Shown here in pieces: positions 9,041-21,479 of a stretch of 64,000 bases of DNA. Position numbers and translations under genes: made by a program. Position 1 is the stretch's first letter. Every line of letters starts with the position of its first letter. The stretch covers positions 593,427,643 to 593,491,642 of the forward strand of contig CM077115.1 in NCBI GenBank assembly GCA_039619475.1, written 5' to 3'. This stretch comes from Icerya purchasi. Taxonomy: Eukaryota > Arthropoda > Insecta > Hemiptera > Monophlebidae. The notes under the pieces were generated by a model, which did not search any database, was not told the DNA's origin, and worked only from the letters and a program-made list of their open reading frames with translations.

Positions 9041-11100
9041 TATATTTTTTTTAATGAGTTTGTCAGCGAAGACATTAACCCAAGAAATTAGAAGGAAGAG
9101 AAAATAAATTTATATTCTTAAGCGCTTTAGGGACAGATGATAAAAATATTTCAAGGACAAGAATAATTGAAGCCGACGGGAATAAGAAAATACAAGCAGC
9201 ATTATAAGGAGTTGGGATATCAAGTTTTAATAGCGAAGAATCGAAAGGAGCTCCTGTTTAGTAGAGAAGGCCGCACATTCAAATAAAATGTAATCAACAT
9301 CATAAGGAAATTATGTGGATGATAGATGAAAAGGATAAAACGGAGCAGATATAGATGAAAACCGAAAAAGTGATGCAGGAAGGAGACTATGGTTAAAGCG
9401 AAGGCATCAAATAGCAGTGATTATAGAGCATTCAAGAGAAAGGAAGTTAAGGAACAATGAACGAGGAGGAAGAGATGACCGAATAGAGAGATAAAAGGAG
9501 GCAGGGTTAGAAAATGAAGAAGAATAAGAGAGTTGAGCCATAATTTGGAATGAGCGACTGAGGAGAGAACAGCAATATTATGGGCTGAAAATGTGCCCAA
9601 AAATACGCCCCGGGAATAGAAGAAGGGACTAAGGAATCGATCATCTCATTGCCTTCAATACCCAGATGACCAGGAATCCACAAAAGATCGATTTTGATCG
9701 AGGGCAGGAGGAAAAGAGCACGAATGAAGGAGCGTACGAGTAGTATTACGTAATCGGTAGAGGGAGCAGGAAGAGGGAATGAGATAGCTTGCAGAACACT
9801 TTTACAATCCGAAATTATGCGCGCTATATGGAAAATCAGTGATCAGGAAACGAAGAGAATTGCAATAAATTCCGTATAGAAAATTGAACAAAAGGAGGTA
9901 AGCTTAAAAGATTCTGAATAATTTAAAGCAGGACAAAAAAAGGCAGAACCAATTCCGCTTGACCCTTTGGAACCGTTAGTATAGATAGTGGTGTGAGTAG
10001 GAAATAGAGAACCTAAATCACTGAAGAATTCAATTTGGGCGACACACTGAGAAACAGATTTAGAACAGAACTTCTTCTTCTTAAAAGTGTCTTACTCAGT
10101 CCCTGGGCGTTGACGATCACCATCATTACAGCGCTTTTTTCTCCGCTTTTCTAATCAGTTCATTAAGATTCTTGAGTCCAGTCCAGTCCTTAATATTATC
10201 CAACCATTCCGTTTTTCTTCTTCCTGGCCCTCTTTTACCTTGAATTTTCCCTTCTATGACCAAACGTAAGATGACATATTTTTTCCCTCTAACTATGTAC
10301 TCAAAATATTCAAGTTTACGCCGTTTAATTGTTTTACATAAGGTCTTTTCTATGTTGACTCGATTCAGTACTTCTTCGTTTGTCAGCTTTGCTGTCCAAG
10401 GTATTTTCAACATTCTTCTAAGTGTCCACGTTTCCAGTGCTGCATATCTATCCAGTTGCTTTTTGTTGCTGCCACTATCCCATAAAGTAGAATTGAATAG
10501 ATATAACATTTGACCATATTTCGTCTGATTAACAAGCTCGAAGTGTCATCGCATAGCAGATTTTTCATATTTGTAAACGTTGTTTTTTGCGTAAACACAT
10601 CTTTGTTTTAATATTTAATAGGATAAAGGAAACTGGAAAAAGTGAAAGAAAAATAAGGCCGTTTATCATGACTATAAATAAAAGGCGAAAACTGAAGAAA
10701 GCGAATAGAAATTCGGGATAAAATTTGTATTCTATTGGAAGTAAATCGCAATTTATAGAGAAGAAAGAAGTGAAGAGAAATAAATAGTCAGGCGCTTAAT
10801 CAAAAAGCCATAACCCAAATACGATTTATGAATAAAAAGAAGAAGAATATAGGATTCAGCAAGGATAGCTGGAACTGAAGTAGATCTCAGAGTACCAAGA
10901 TAGAGACAAGATAGGTATTTTGAAAGAAAAGATCTGGAAGAATTACCACAAATAAAGCAAAAGTAGTCCAGCACAGAGCGCATAAAATATTTATAAAATA
11001 AGAGTAAGATACAGGGAATTGATAAGGCCTGTGATTTCATGCTAAATGCAGCGCGTGGTAGAAGAAATACGGTAATTTGATCAGACAGTCTGAGTAGCCT
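9040..11100 (-). mobile_element. RNase H-bearing LINE (family A), 3' half, degraded
   Basis: On the minus strand, 11040-10753 encodes an RT C-terminus (MRSVLDYFCFICGNSSRSFL, GTLRSTSVPAILAESY), which parallels the copy at 44150-44360. After an unrelated insertion (10610-10063) the RNase H domain continues: TIYTNGSKGSSGIGS (first Asp replaced by Asn), FYTEFIAI, ISDCKSVLQAI and IDLLWIPGHLGIEGNEMID. The sequence then decays to about 9045. It is an intron-4 resident and not functional. Confidence 0.7.
10063..10610 (-). mobile_element. RTE-like LINE (family D), 5'-truncated copy inside family A
   Basis: The minus-strand C-terminus reads MKNLLCDDTSSLLIRRNMVK, LYGIVAA, then after a frame change LETWTLRRMLKIPWTAKLTN, EVLNRV, KRRKLEYFEYIVRG and IEGKIQGKRGPGRRKTEW. 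The same block is in the longer copy at 45706-46290. The 3' end is an AAG-repeat tail (CTTCTTCTTCTT at 10068-10081 on the plus strand), as in the longer copy. It splits the surrounding LINE between RT and RNase H, so it is younger than its host. Confidence 0.75.
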
Positions 11101-11329
11101 GTTAGCTCTTAGTAAAAGTCATTTTAGTTATCTTGGTCTCCCACTAATTTTCAAAATCAAATCAAACCTCTCCTTAATTCTAGATAAAGAGAGTACAGTA
11201 AAGTTCTGTTGAATTTCTAGGTACTGTACGATCATTTTTAAAAAATTGCTGGACCGATTTGACCAAAGATGTGACTTTAAACGGATCGATATAACATTCC
11301 ATCAACTGATTTCTTGAAGAAGGTTAACA

Positions 11330-11990
11330 TAAATAACTTTCGGAAATGAGAAGAAATTTGAATTTTCGATTCGTCTGGTCGAAAAGAGGGAAAATTTACA
11401 TTAGGAAGGACCAGGAAGCTCACGTACTTCACATCCGATCCGAAGCGGATTTAAATAAATTATTATAAATGTTGTTAGTTTTAGTGTGTGTAGGAATGAA
11501 TGTGGTGTGCGTGTGTTGCGTCGATCTACGGCGCCGGCTGGGCAAGGCGGTTAAGGGAGTGTATACGCGTGAAGATGATAAGAGGAAATCCGAGATCTCT
11601 GTAAAAGTGCAGTGTGTGATGGTATGTGTGCGATGGGAAGTTTGCGTAATGTATGTTGATGTTTATAAGTTTGTCTGTGTGTTCAGGTGGTGTAGAACGG
11701 TTCAGTGGTACTCTAGAGTCGATGAGGTATGTCTGTCAGTTGGTCGATACGAAATAGTGTGTTTTTGTTCTTTGTTGTATGATGCAGATACGGAAAGAAA
11801 GTTCAGACGTTTAAAATCGAATGTTGTTGACGTGAGAGAGAACCGAGAGCGTGTAGTGTCAGAAAGTGTAACTGTCGCTTGGCCGGGGTCGTATCTTTAT
11901 TGTAAGGGGCTTCGTGCGGTGGTGGTTAATTTTTTCGTTATTCACTATTTCCTTCTTCTGTTTTATTTTAGATGCACTCCATTGCGATAA
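11330..11990 (+). mobile_element. LINE family C fragment: ORF1 end and inter-ORF spacer
   Basis: 11365-11455 encodes FVWSKRGKIYIRKDQEA, LHIRSEADLNKLL and a stop. It matches the ORF1 C-termini at about 50050-50150 (+) and 59540-59410 (-). It is followed by a GT-rich spacer of about 530 bp that ends in a polypyrimidine tract and AG (TCTGTTTTATTTTAG), just before ORF2 would begin. There the fragment stops against a minus-strand LINE. An open frame at 11469-11990 runs through the spacer, but its composition and the lack of a counterpart in the other copies argue against a gene. Confidence 0.65.
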
Positions 11991-11992
11991 AA

Positions 11993-14900
11993 TTAAATAT
12001 GTTGACTTCCCCTATAGAAATCAACACAGGTAGACTTAGATGGAGAAAACACAAGACCGTTATTGTTACACCAAGATTGTAGTTTTGAAATAGCTTTTTG
12101 TAGAATTTTTTGAGCATTTTCTGGAAAACTAGATGACAGGGAACTGTTCAAGTTTTCAAAGTAGAGCCGGGCGTTTACAAACGGAGCAATACAATCATTT
12201 ATACCGTTGATATAAAAAATAAACAAGGTTGCACTTAAAAAAAAAAAAAAAAAAAAGCAGATCATTGTGGTAAGCCATTCTCAGTTTGAATGGTATTCGA
12301 CGAACCAATCTTAACACGGAACGTTCTGTTTGTTAAAAAATTATTCAGATACTTGGCCATGTTTCCAATTACATCAGCTGTTGTCAGCTTGGATAAGAGG
12401 TCGTATCGCCATACTCTGTCGAACGCTTTTTCTATATCGAAAAAAACGGAGTACACATGTTGGCGTCTGTGAAATTCTGTTAATATTTGCCTTTATAGGC
12501 TCAGCAGATGATTAACTTACGCCGTTAAGCTTGTGACGAAGATAAGAGATTATTCTGTTCAAGGAAGAAAAGGAGACTTTCCAGCGTTTTTGCGAGGACA
12601 CTTATACGGGATGCAGGCCTGTAGTTTTGTGGAAAAAGAAGATCTTTATTTTGCTTCAGAATAGGAATAACAACTGCTAATTTCCATGGCTTAGGGATCG
12701 ATCCGGAGGACCAGATTTAGGGTTATAGATATGTAAGAGGAAGTTTTTCGCTGGCGGAGGTAAATGTTTTAACATATAAGGATGGATGGAATCGGGCCCA
12801 GGTGCGCTGTTTTCAGTATGGTACTGGAGTTGATAGTCTAGTTCAGAGATGGTGAAAAAGCAATTGTAGGAAAGTGAGGAGTCAGAGACGATAGTTATTG
12901 GTTGTTGTTCCATGGAGTATTTCTTTAAAGAGAAGACAGACGAATATGACGATGAGGATGACTCTGTTGAAAAATGATTTGCAAAAGCATTTGCGCCCCT
13001 TAACGGGTCAGATAATATGAAGCCATTCTTATTTGTCGAAAAGGAAGGAGTCGCACGATTAATACCATTCAGTGCCTTAATTTTGGACCAAATATTGTGA
13101 CTAGAAGTTTTCATGGAGATTGAATGCATAAATTGTTACCAAGATTCCTGTTTTTTTCGCCTAATGAGGCTTCTCGCAGCTGCACGGCGTTTTTTAAATT
13201 CGATCAAATCAGGATATAGGCCTGTTGATTTGAACTTCCTAAGGGCATGTTTACATTGGTGTATGGCTGTTCCTATTTCGGGGCACCACCATGGGACCCG
13301 TCGGGATCTGTTTGTTGGGACAGACCTAGGAATGGATGCTAGAGCAGAATTCGTAATAGCGTCGATAAAGGAGTTGATGTTCTCAGATAAAGATTCGGAT
13401 GGTTCGCTGGAAACGTTTACTTTAATTGAGAACATATCTCAATCCGCCTTGTGGAATAGAAATTGAGGCTTGGATGGACATATGAGTATAGGGAAATGGT
13501 CGCTAGAGCATAAGTCTTGTAGCACAAAAGTGCTTAGGTTAGGGAAGATGGAAGGGGAAACAAGTTGTAGGTCGATTGTTGAGAAAGTATTATGGGACAA
13601 ATTAAAATGGGTGTAACCTGGGGGGGGGGCAGTATCAGATCGTTATCTAGGACCAGTTTATTGATGACAGAGCCATGCCTGTTTTCCAGTGTTGCTCCCC
13701 ACAAAGGTGAGTTGACATTAAAATTACCGAGTAATATTAGTGGCGGGCTGACTTGTGATAGTACTGACTGAAACATATCTGCAATGATTATATAGTTCGG
13801 AGGCATATAGCAGTTACACAGAGTTATCGGGGTGGCAGATATCTGAGGAAGATGGACGACCACTGTAATCATTTGTAAAGGGGTACTTAAATTCAACTGT
13901 GTTTGCTGGGACAAAGGAGTGGACCATAATGGTAACCCCTCCGTTTGTTCTAAACCCTTGGTCGCTGTTGAAAGTGAAGAGGGAGCAGTTTTGTAGGGCT
14001 GGGTTATCTGTAGGCTTCAAATGAGTTTACTGTAGACATACCACAGCAGAAGAGTGATTTGAAATATGTTGTTTTAATTCAGCAAGTTGAGGGTAAAATC
14101 CTCGGCAGTTCCACTGCAGGATAATGTTACGACCCATGACTACTGTTAGCTTTTCGAATATGGTTAGTCTGCTGTTTGATCTGAATCTGACTGTCTAGCA
14201 AGTTTGTTAATTAGCTGAGTGAAACATGTCTTCATTGATCGGTTTTCAAGTAAGGAGTAATTATCTGAGAGCATATGAATAAATCCATCTATGTCTTCAG
14301 TGAAGTTGGTTACTATACTCGCCGGGTCGTGTTGTCCTTGGATCGTTTCCATTAAGGTCACGAAGTCAGTGAAAGACAATGGATAGTCTTTATTGATGAT
14401 GTTGCTTTCTGCGGGCTTTATGAGTTCAACAGTAGGCAATTTTTGTTTTTTAAGTTTTGATGGTGGAGGTTTGAAATCTACGTTTGCTCCATTGTCTCTG
14501 GTTTCTACCACATTTGGATGCTCTCTGTTTTCTGGTTCGTTTGTCTGTATTTATAGAGGGAAAAGAATAGCTCTTGTGCTATTTGTAAAGTCGGGCTCCG
14601 TTGTCTTCTGAGAAGCATCGGGGGTTTGTGGGTGGGGTCGCTTACTAGCTGCTGGGGTTTCCTCGGTGCTGACTGTTGTGTTATTTTCAAAGATAGAGGC
14701 TTGAGTGTTTTCCTCAGCGATGGCGGTTATGTTTTGCGGGGCTGGAGCGGCTTTAGTGTCTGTAGCGGGGGGAACACTATCTTCTACAGATGGGGCAATG
14801 GACGGCATGTTCTGCATACCCGTTTGGATAAATATTCGATGTTCACCTATTATGAAAGAGTCGGGTAAGGGTGGGAGATTGGCGCTATCAACATACAGCT

Positions 14901-15040
14901 GCCTCCTCCAGCTGATTGTATGGTCGAGCTCTGGATCATTGGGTTTAACACGGAGCAGAGAAATTTCCGAGACTAATTTTAAATTTAATAGTCCCTCAAG
15001 ACAGGTTTTGACATTTTTTAATAATTTGGTAGACTAAGTT
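11993..15040 (-). mobile_element. LINE family B, 5' part (ORF1, endonuclease, partial RT)
   Basis: Minus-strand order: ORF1 (about 15037-14164); ORF2 start with ILQWNCRGFYPQLAELKQ near 14130; EN pieces with GGVTIMVH and LLGNFNVNSPLWG; a linker with GSKWWCPE-like WWCPEIGTA (13300-13250); RT from 13129 with NSAPGPDSIHPYMLKHLP, then VYSVFFDIEKAFDRVWRYDL (motif A) and NRTFRVKIGSSN, ending at YINGIND and QSWCNNNGLVFSPSKS. Numerous frame changes occur, and a poly-A run of about 18 (12239-12256) replaces coding bases just upstream of the FADD-equivalent region. The RT end and RNase H, present in the copy at 36174-38540, are missing. Confidence 0.8.
14164..14868 (-). pseudogene. ORF1 of LINE family B
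   Basis: Minus-strand frames read DSANLPPLPDSFIIGEH, then a Pro/Thr/Ala/Glu-rich low-complexity stretch, KKQKLPTVELIKPAES and a C-terminus SLLENRSMKTCFTQLINKLA. One stop or frame break near 14545 separates the parts. No CCHC knuckles are visible. Its position directly upstream of the endonuclease start identifies it as ORF1. The protein would bind element RNA by analogy, but no domain proves it. Confidence 0.55.
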
Positions 15041-16762
15041 ATCTGGTTAAATTTTAGTAAAATCACCTTATTGTTTAGTTAATTATATTGTTTTATCTTT
15101 TGTAATTTTTTAAAAATTTACCTGTATTAAATTTTTGTATTGCCAAGATTTGATTACTCTAACGAAAATGATCCGAAAATAAAAATTGTACTTGGTTAAA
15201 TTCTCGCACCTTCGCTTAGAAACTCTGGTTCTAGTTAATACGAAGTATTACTGAAAATTAAAGTCCTTAAATATCACAATGAAGAACTACACGATCATAA
15301 GGTGGTCATTGGCTAAACGTTTACAATTTTATAACACTAGAATTTTTTTTCCGACAACTTTGTACTCTCTAATGATCTTCTTCGAACCTGTTTGAAGAAT
15401 TCATTTATCTTTGGCACCCTCGAACCGCTGTTAATTACAATTAGAAAACCTTTGTAGGTTTTTATAGTAGTGACTCAGTTCATTAGTATTACTTCTCCTG
15501 CTTTAAATTCCTTCAACATGGCCGCTCTCTGTCAATATTTATTCTATTTTCATTTTCAAAATGTCTTCCCCAAGCTGTAATTAAAGAGAAATTTTACAGT
15601 GCTATCAATTTCTTATCAGAATTTCGTACAATATAATGCACGGAACCCCTAGTAATATGATTCGAAAACGACAAAAATATCAAATAAAAATCAATAACCC
15701 ACGAATGGTTTGACTTATAAACTCTGAAAATGGATCATAAGTTATAATTGAAATTCTATCTATGACAATCTATATCTTTTCAAGCTAACCGATTATCCCG
15801 GGTGGCAAAAAACCGAAAAAACTGCCAAGAACATATAATAAAGAATCACTTAAAAATTAATGACTCATTCCCGGATAACCCCTTAAAAGTGAAATTCAAA
15901 ATAAGCCCTTTCATAAAATCTGAAAATTACGGTTAAAAAGTTATTTACCCCTCTCCTTTTAGGCCAAAAACAGGAAAAAAAGTAAGTACACGTAAATAAT
16001 AGCCCGAGTAAAAAAGTTGAGGAAACCAAAACGTATTTCAAACATATGCGTAAAGGACCGTTTTATAGGAAAACTACAGCCGAGCTTACAATTTTAAAAT
16101 TAGGTCCTCGGGAAGCTTGAAATTTTTGAAAAAAAAATATTTTTTCCCCGGGCATATGATTGGAAAGGTCATTATTTGTCGGGATTGAAAACGTATTTCA
16201 TTTTTTTTAATGAAACTTTCGAGGTTGGAGAAAAGTTCAAAAAAGCCTTAAAAAAAAACGCATAAAATCAACATTAGGGAGGGGGGGGGCAGTAAATTGA
16301 AAACAAGAAAAGTTCCTTTCCCCTTAAACAAATAGACACTAAGGCAATGGGGTTTACAAACAATATTCTTTTTAACTAGAATCGCCGTACCTCCGTAACC
16401 ATCCTGTCTATCATCCCTATAAGATATGAAACCTTGAAGTGAGAAATTGATAGATGATTGAAGCCATTTTGCTGAAGGAAAAATGATATTTATATCATGT
16501 GACCTTAAAAGTGATTGGAGGTTGATAAGGTTCCTACATATACTAATTAAATATCATGGCTGTAATATTTCATCGCGATCTAAAAGAAACTATTAAGTTA
16601 AGGGAACCTAATGCTATGCTTAATTTTATATATATATATATTTTTTCATGAAGTAACTATTAATTATATCTTTTTTAAAGTTAACTCATAATTATTTATT
16701 TATCTCTCATTATACATGTATATTTATTTTTTACTATTATTTCTTTCTTTAACTGTACTAAA
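15041..16762. other. Intron 4 with repeats, no gene
   Basis: No coding region. It contains the second copy of a dispersed repeat (15618-15790), G-rich and T-rich runs (16276-16289, 16765-16803) and TA repeats near 16628. The sequence from 15790 to 16560 looks like an unclassified non-coding repeat. Confidence 0.4.
15618..15790 (+). repeat. Dispersed repeat, copy 2 (see 6006-6179)
   Basis: It aligns with 6006-6179 through ACGACAAAAATATCAAATAA and TTGACTTATAAACT, ending in TTCAAGCTAA. The terminal hairpin has decayed, suggesting an older insertion than copy 1. Confidence 0.55.
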
Positions 16763-16969
16763 TTGTTTTCTTTTTTTTTCTTTTTTTTTTTTTTTTTTTT
16801 TTTGAATTTTTATTATGTTGATTATTTTATTAACTTGTATTTTCTTAATTTATATTTATTTAGTTTTTTGTTGTTGTCTTTTTTATACTATTTTTATAAT
16901 TTTAATTGCGATTGGAGTGAGTGGGATTTTTGTTTGATAATTTTATTGAAGCTCTGTCGATACCCGTAG

Positions 16970-18370
16970 AGACTTGGATGAGTTGACCGGTAGAACAGTG
17001 TTTTCTTTTTTCTGTTGATGCACCTGGGCTGAATTATTCTGCTTCGATGTTTTCGATGTGACAGGAATAGAATTCTTTTCTGCTTGTAGAAATTCTGCTG
17101 ACTCCTTTAATTTAGGATACGTTAATCCGTTGTGTTCCGATGCTGGCTTCCCGGAAGGGAATCAAAGAAGATGCGAATAATCAGGAAATTGTTTTTTAAC
17201 AGGTTCCGGTTGAGTATCCGAATTAGTAGGGTAAGAGTTTTATACGAAGCTTGCCTTTTCACAGGCACACTATGAAGTACGCTGTTCACCAAATTAACTA
17301 CTTCTGCGTACGTGAATGCCTCGGAACGAGCGGCGCTTTTAACTTTATTAATTGATTCCGCGAGCGATGTATTATCGAATGCTTTCACTTTGCTGATTTT
17401 CAATTTCAAAGCGTAATGCGAACGGCATTTATCGTTTGACCAATGATCACCTTCACAGTTAACACATTTTTTCCTTATCTTATCCTTTTCTTCGTTGTTG
17501 CTGGTGCAGTTTGACGCTTGATGATCATCATGACAGAAAAAGCACCGAGGTTTAGACCTACACTGAGTTGCAGCATGTGAATATCTCAGGCAGTTAGCAC
17601 ATTGTCGAGATGGTCTTACGCTGGGCTGTACGGCAAACCGCAGTTTGTAAATATAGGCATAATTGGGAAGCGAGTTTTCAATAAATTGCAATTCTACCGC
17701 TGTAGTCGGGAGCAGTTCTGAATCCGCACATCTGTGTTTGCTTTTAACACTAACAATCTGTTTATCACTTTGGAGATAGCGTTTAAAATTTCTTCGTTTG
17801 AGTAGACGGTAGGAACACCACGAATAACTCGATAACGGTACAAAAGACTGTTCGGTATAAAACATGATAATTGATTGAAATCTTCCCTAATTTTTACCGT
17901 ACAGATTAAATTGTTTGCATTTTCTGCACCGTCAAATATCGCTTTTATTCTATTTATGCCGTTTCTTTGAAAATAACGAACGCCGTTAAAATTTGACAGA
18001 AACTTGCCAATTGCTGGCGGGTGACAGATAAGTTTTTATTGTTCGATTGAATTATTACTACGTACGGACCGGGATGAATATCAGGACAAAAAAGATTATC
18101 CTTGTTAGGGGAAACGAAAAATCTGGTCTTTAAATATTATTACCATCTTTATTATTCGCATTAGAGACGACGTTATTGTTAACATAATCATTAGCTTTAA
18201 CTTTATTTGTGTCGTCACAATTACTATAACCTATATTATTACTATTATCAGCCGATGTAAGAGACAAATTAATATTATGCTGCGAATTGATACTTATCTC
18301 GGAACATGGTGACGGAGCTACCCCTTCACCCGGGTCGAAAACGCTCCTATTGTCTTATCGATACGCACTA
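16970..18370 (-). mobile_element. LINE ORF1 with three CCHC zinc knuckles
   Basis: The minus-strand frame 17865-17122 contains CANCLRYSHAATQC, CFFCHDDHQASNC and CVNCEGDHWSNDKC, a row of three zinc-knuckle motifs typical of ORF1 nucleic-acid chaperones in Jockey/R1/I-type LINEs. Upstream, in another frame (about 17960-17760), LICTVKIREDFNQL and RYRVIRGVPTVYSNEEILNA belong to the usual region before the knuckles, so one frameshift splits ORF1. A Ser/Asn-rich start reaches to about 18370. No ORF2 follows. Confidence 0.75.
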
Positions 18371-18822
18371 ACCGAATATAACTGATAATTTACCAGTTGA
18401 AAATTACATAAAATAACTCGACAACACTATGAGAAATGAACGCGAAACATCTTCTAACATACACTAATCACTAAGTAGCGCACTTTTGTTATTATCTCTT
18501 TATTCGCAAACGTTTTACCCACATTCTTCTATCTTCTTGTTTTCGATTCTCCCCAATTTTATTTCCATGTTACTCTCTATAATCGAATAATTTAGTCATT
18601 TGCATAACCCCAACGTTTTCTTCTATATTCTCTTTTGCTCCTTATTGTAACTTTTATATTCTGTATTTCCTATGTCTTTCATTATTGATGCTATACTAAT
18701 GGCTTTATATTAATCCGGTAGAATTCAAATTGAACAGACTCATTCTCCTCCTAACTGTTTTATAGCGCAGATGTTTGACAAACTGCAAAAAAAAATTGCT
18801 ATTGCTTATATATATATACTAG

Positions 18823-20282
18823 CTGTGTCCCACGGCTTTGCCCGTGTATTAATGTCCGTTTAAATCTGTACTTGGAAATTCATAAAAAAATTTTTGCTTT
18901 ATCTGGAATTGTATTTATGTTAAGATTTTTTCTCTCTTTGGGAAACATATTTATTACCGTCCAACAGAAAATAGTCATCACGTTCCACATTTAATTAAAG
19001 ATTATCGATCTTTCTTTAACCTGTCGGTCTTGATCTAACAAAAAGTTTTGCTCAACTAAACAGCACACACAGCAATCGGTTTGGAGTTACTCACACGGTG
19101 ATCTCCCGTAATTACACATTTAAGAGAACATCTTCTTCACTCATATCTTCCGAATTCTCCGTATCGAGCATTTTATTAAAATTAATTTATTACCGCAACA
19201 ACAAACTGCAGTAGTTGAGTAAGAATTTTAATACTCCTGGTAGCAAATTATTAAAAAAAAAGTTAAACGGAGTTAATTTAAAAAATTTATACAGCGGTTT
19301 TGGACCAAAAGTTCGAATATTTGACATATCAGTTAAATACTCTATTTATTTTTATATGATATCCATTAAGTCCAATAGCGTATATGGCTTAAACCTCTTC
19401 CAGTTTTTATAAATATATTGTACAATACATTTTCATATTTCGACTCCTAATCATTCATTATTATACAATAAATAAGATAGAGATGAAAACAAACATGTAC
19501 CATCCCTATCTATGTATTTAACATAGTGGGCAACTATTGTATCCTTAACACATATTAATTCTACATTCGTAATTACATCACTTCAATACCGCACAGAATT
19601 TGCACAAACTGAAAGTAAAATGAAATATTTTTGAATATTGGACACCGCGATCGCACCGCTCTCTGCCATTCCAACATCAACAATAACTTTTCTTCCGACC
19701 TCCCTGTTTTCAGCATTTTATTAAAATTAATTGATTGCCACAACAGCAAACTAATATACGTAGTTGAGTAAAGATTTCAAATTTGAATGTAAATAACGTT
19801 CCCGGTAGTAAATTCCATTGCAGGATATTTTAGAAAACACCACTTTTTTTCTGAACTCTCCGTAATGAGTACAGCAATTAAATAGGAGCGCGCGACTTGC
19901 AAGTTTAATGATTTCAATAATGCAAAAAGTGAAGTAACAGAAGCGGCGTATTTACTTACACCAGAAACTAATAATAAAATAACCATAGTAATCATTTTAT
20001 TTAAATTTTTAGGTTTAGTTTATTTTTACCGTGGTAATCATTTTATTTAAAAATTAATTTTTTGTTAATTTCTTTTTATTCGTCCCACATACATTTCTGT
20101 GCCTCTGGTCTCATCTCAACTATTTAAAACCCTCATATTTCGTGTAGTGGACCGAATTGTGAATCTAAACCATTCTTAAATACACTTGAACACACACAAA
20201 AAATTTTATCAAAATCGCTCCAGCCGTTTAGGAGGAGTTCAGTCACAAACACACGCACAGAAGAATTATATATATAAGATAT
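18823..20282 (+). repeat. Unclassified repeat bounded by TA runs
   Basis: It starts with ACTAGCTGTGTCCCACGG, whose CACGG/CCGTG forms a small hairpin, and ends with CCAGCCGTTTAGGAGGAG and GTTCAGTCACAAACACACG before TATATATAAGAT. Short TA repeats lie on both sides. An internal direct duplication (19165-19225 and 19712-19770, around GCATTTTATTAAAATTAAT) is present. Similar end motifs occur widely in insect repeats, but I cannot assign a class. No transposase or RT is visible. Confidence 0.5.
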
Positions 20283-21479
20283 ATATTGATTGATATGAAA
20301 CACAGTACCTGCGGTTTATTAATATTATAAATTATTACTTCTATCTTGTTTATTTTCTAAGTAAAGAATTTTGCTAAAATATTTCGGCCGACTGTAAAGT
20401 CGAGCCACTACATACATATAAGCGACACTTGTTGGATCGTGCATCGGTCAATGTTTTCGTAGTTTATCTCATCTCCTAGGGAATATATTTATTTTAATAA
20501 TTGTTCCAACTATTCCATAAAAAATCGGATGCTGATCCGGAGACGAAATTTGTATCAGTGTAGCGTTCTCTTACATACGTTTAGGCCGATATATTGGAGT
20601 TTTCAGTAGGCTAGTACATGTACCCGCGCATCTACAAAGTGTAGCACGGTACTTTTGCGGGTACCCGTAGGTTACGAATTTTGTAATTTTCGTGAAATTG
20701 GCCATCAGGCTAAATTTGGATAATTTTTCGATCGATATCCGTGTTCATAGCATTTTCATCTGTGATATATTCGCTGTTACTGTTGATCTCACGATCAGCG
20801 TGCTGCCAAGAGGGCCGGAAAACAATCGTATGATACCGTTTGTTGTTTTTTTTTATTTTCCATTGTTATTATTTTAATCGAATTTATGCAAAAGAACACT
20901 TGGGATGATGCCTGCAGTAACACTCTTCCGAAACAAATAAACCTCTTATCGTCCACGCGTGACGTAAATTTTATTTATTTATTTATTTTATTGTATTTAC
21001 CAAAAAAGAAAAGCCTAGTGGTGTTCAGGGTTGAGTTTCAATCACCATCGATCAATTAACCTGAACACAGAGATTCCAGAGAATCCTAATTTCATGATGC
21101 CGGAATAAGGGATCTGAAGTAATTGTAATTCTAATACTTGGGCTCGCGAAGTAGGAACCAAAAAATTCGAATTTATAACACTAGTGCCCTGGGACGGAAA
21201 TAAAATAGGGAACTCGAAAACCCCAAAATTGTAATACTAATACCCGAAACAGACAAAAAAAAATGAAATCATAACAATACATACATACGTACTCTAGTTA
21301 AAATAATGCATATATCGATAATGAAACTGATATCAAAATTACACGTATACATCGAGTTGGATACGTTGCGTACGTGATATAGCAGGTAACAGCTGGGTGG
21401 CGTGCTGAGGAACTTTTAATAAAGCCGTCCGAGGTGATTTACAGTAGTTACATAATACATATAATAAAACGACAAGGAA
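20283..21479. other. Intron 4, no gene; one stem-loop
   Basis: Non-coding. At 20619-20668 GTACCCGC and GCGGGTAC form an inverted pair enclosing a second pair, CTACA/TGTAG. TTTA repeats occur at 20970-20990. Confidence 0.4.

Noticed and set aside
11469..11990. 173-codon open frame on the plus strand as a gene
   Set aside because: It runs through the GT-rich inter-ORF spacer of LINE family C; composition explains the open frame and no counterpart is open in the other two copies.
14393..15037. Plus-strand frames around 14.4-15.0 kb
   Set aside because: They are antisense to the ORF1 of LINE family B, which has the meaningful order with the downstream endonuclease.
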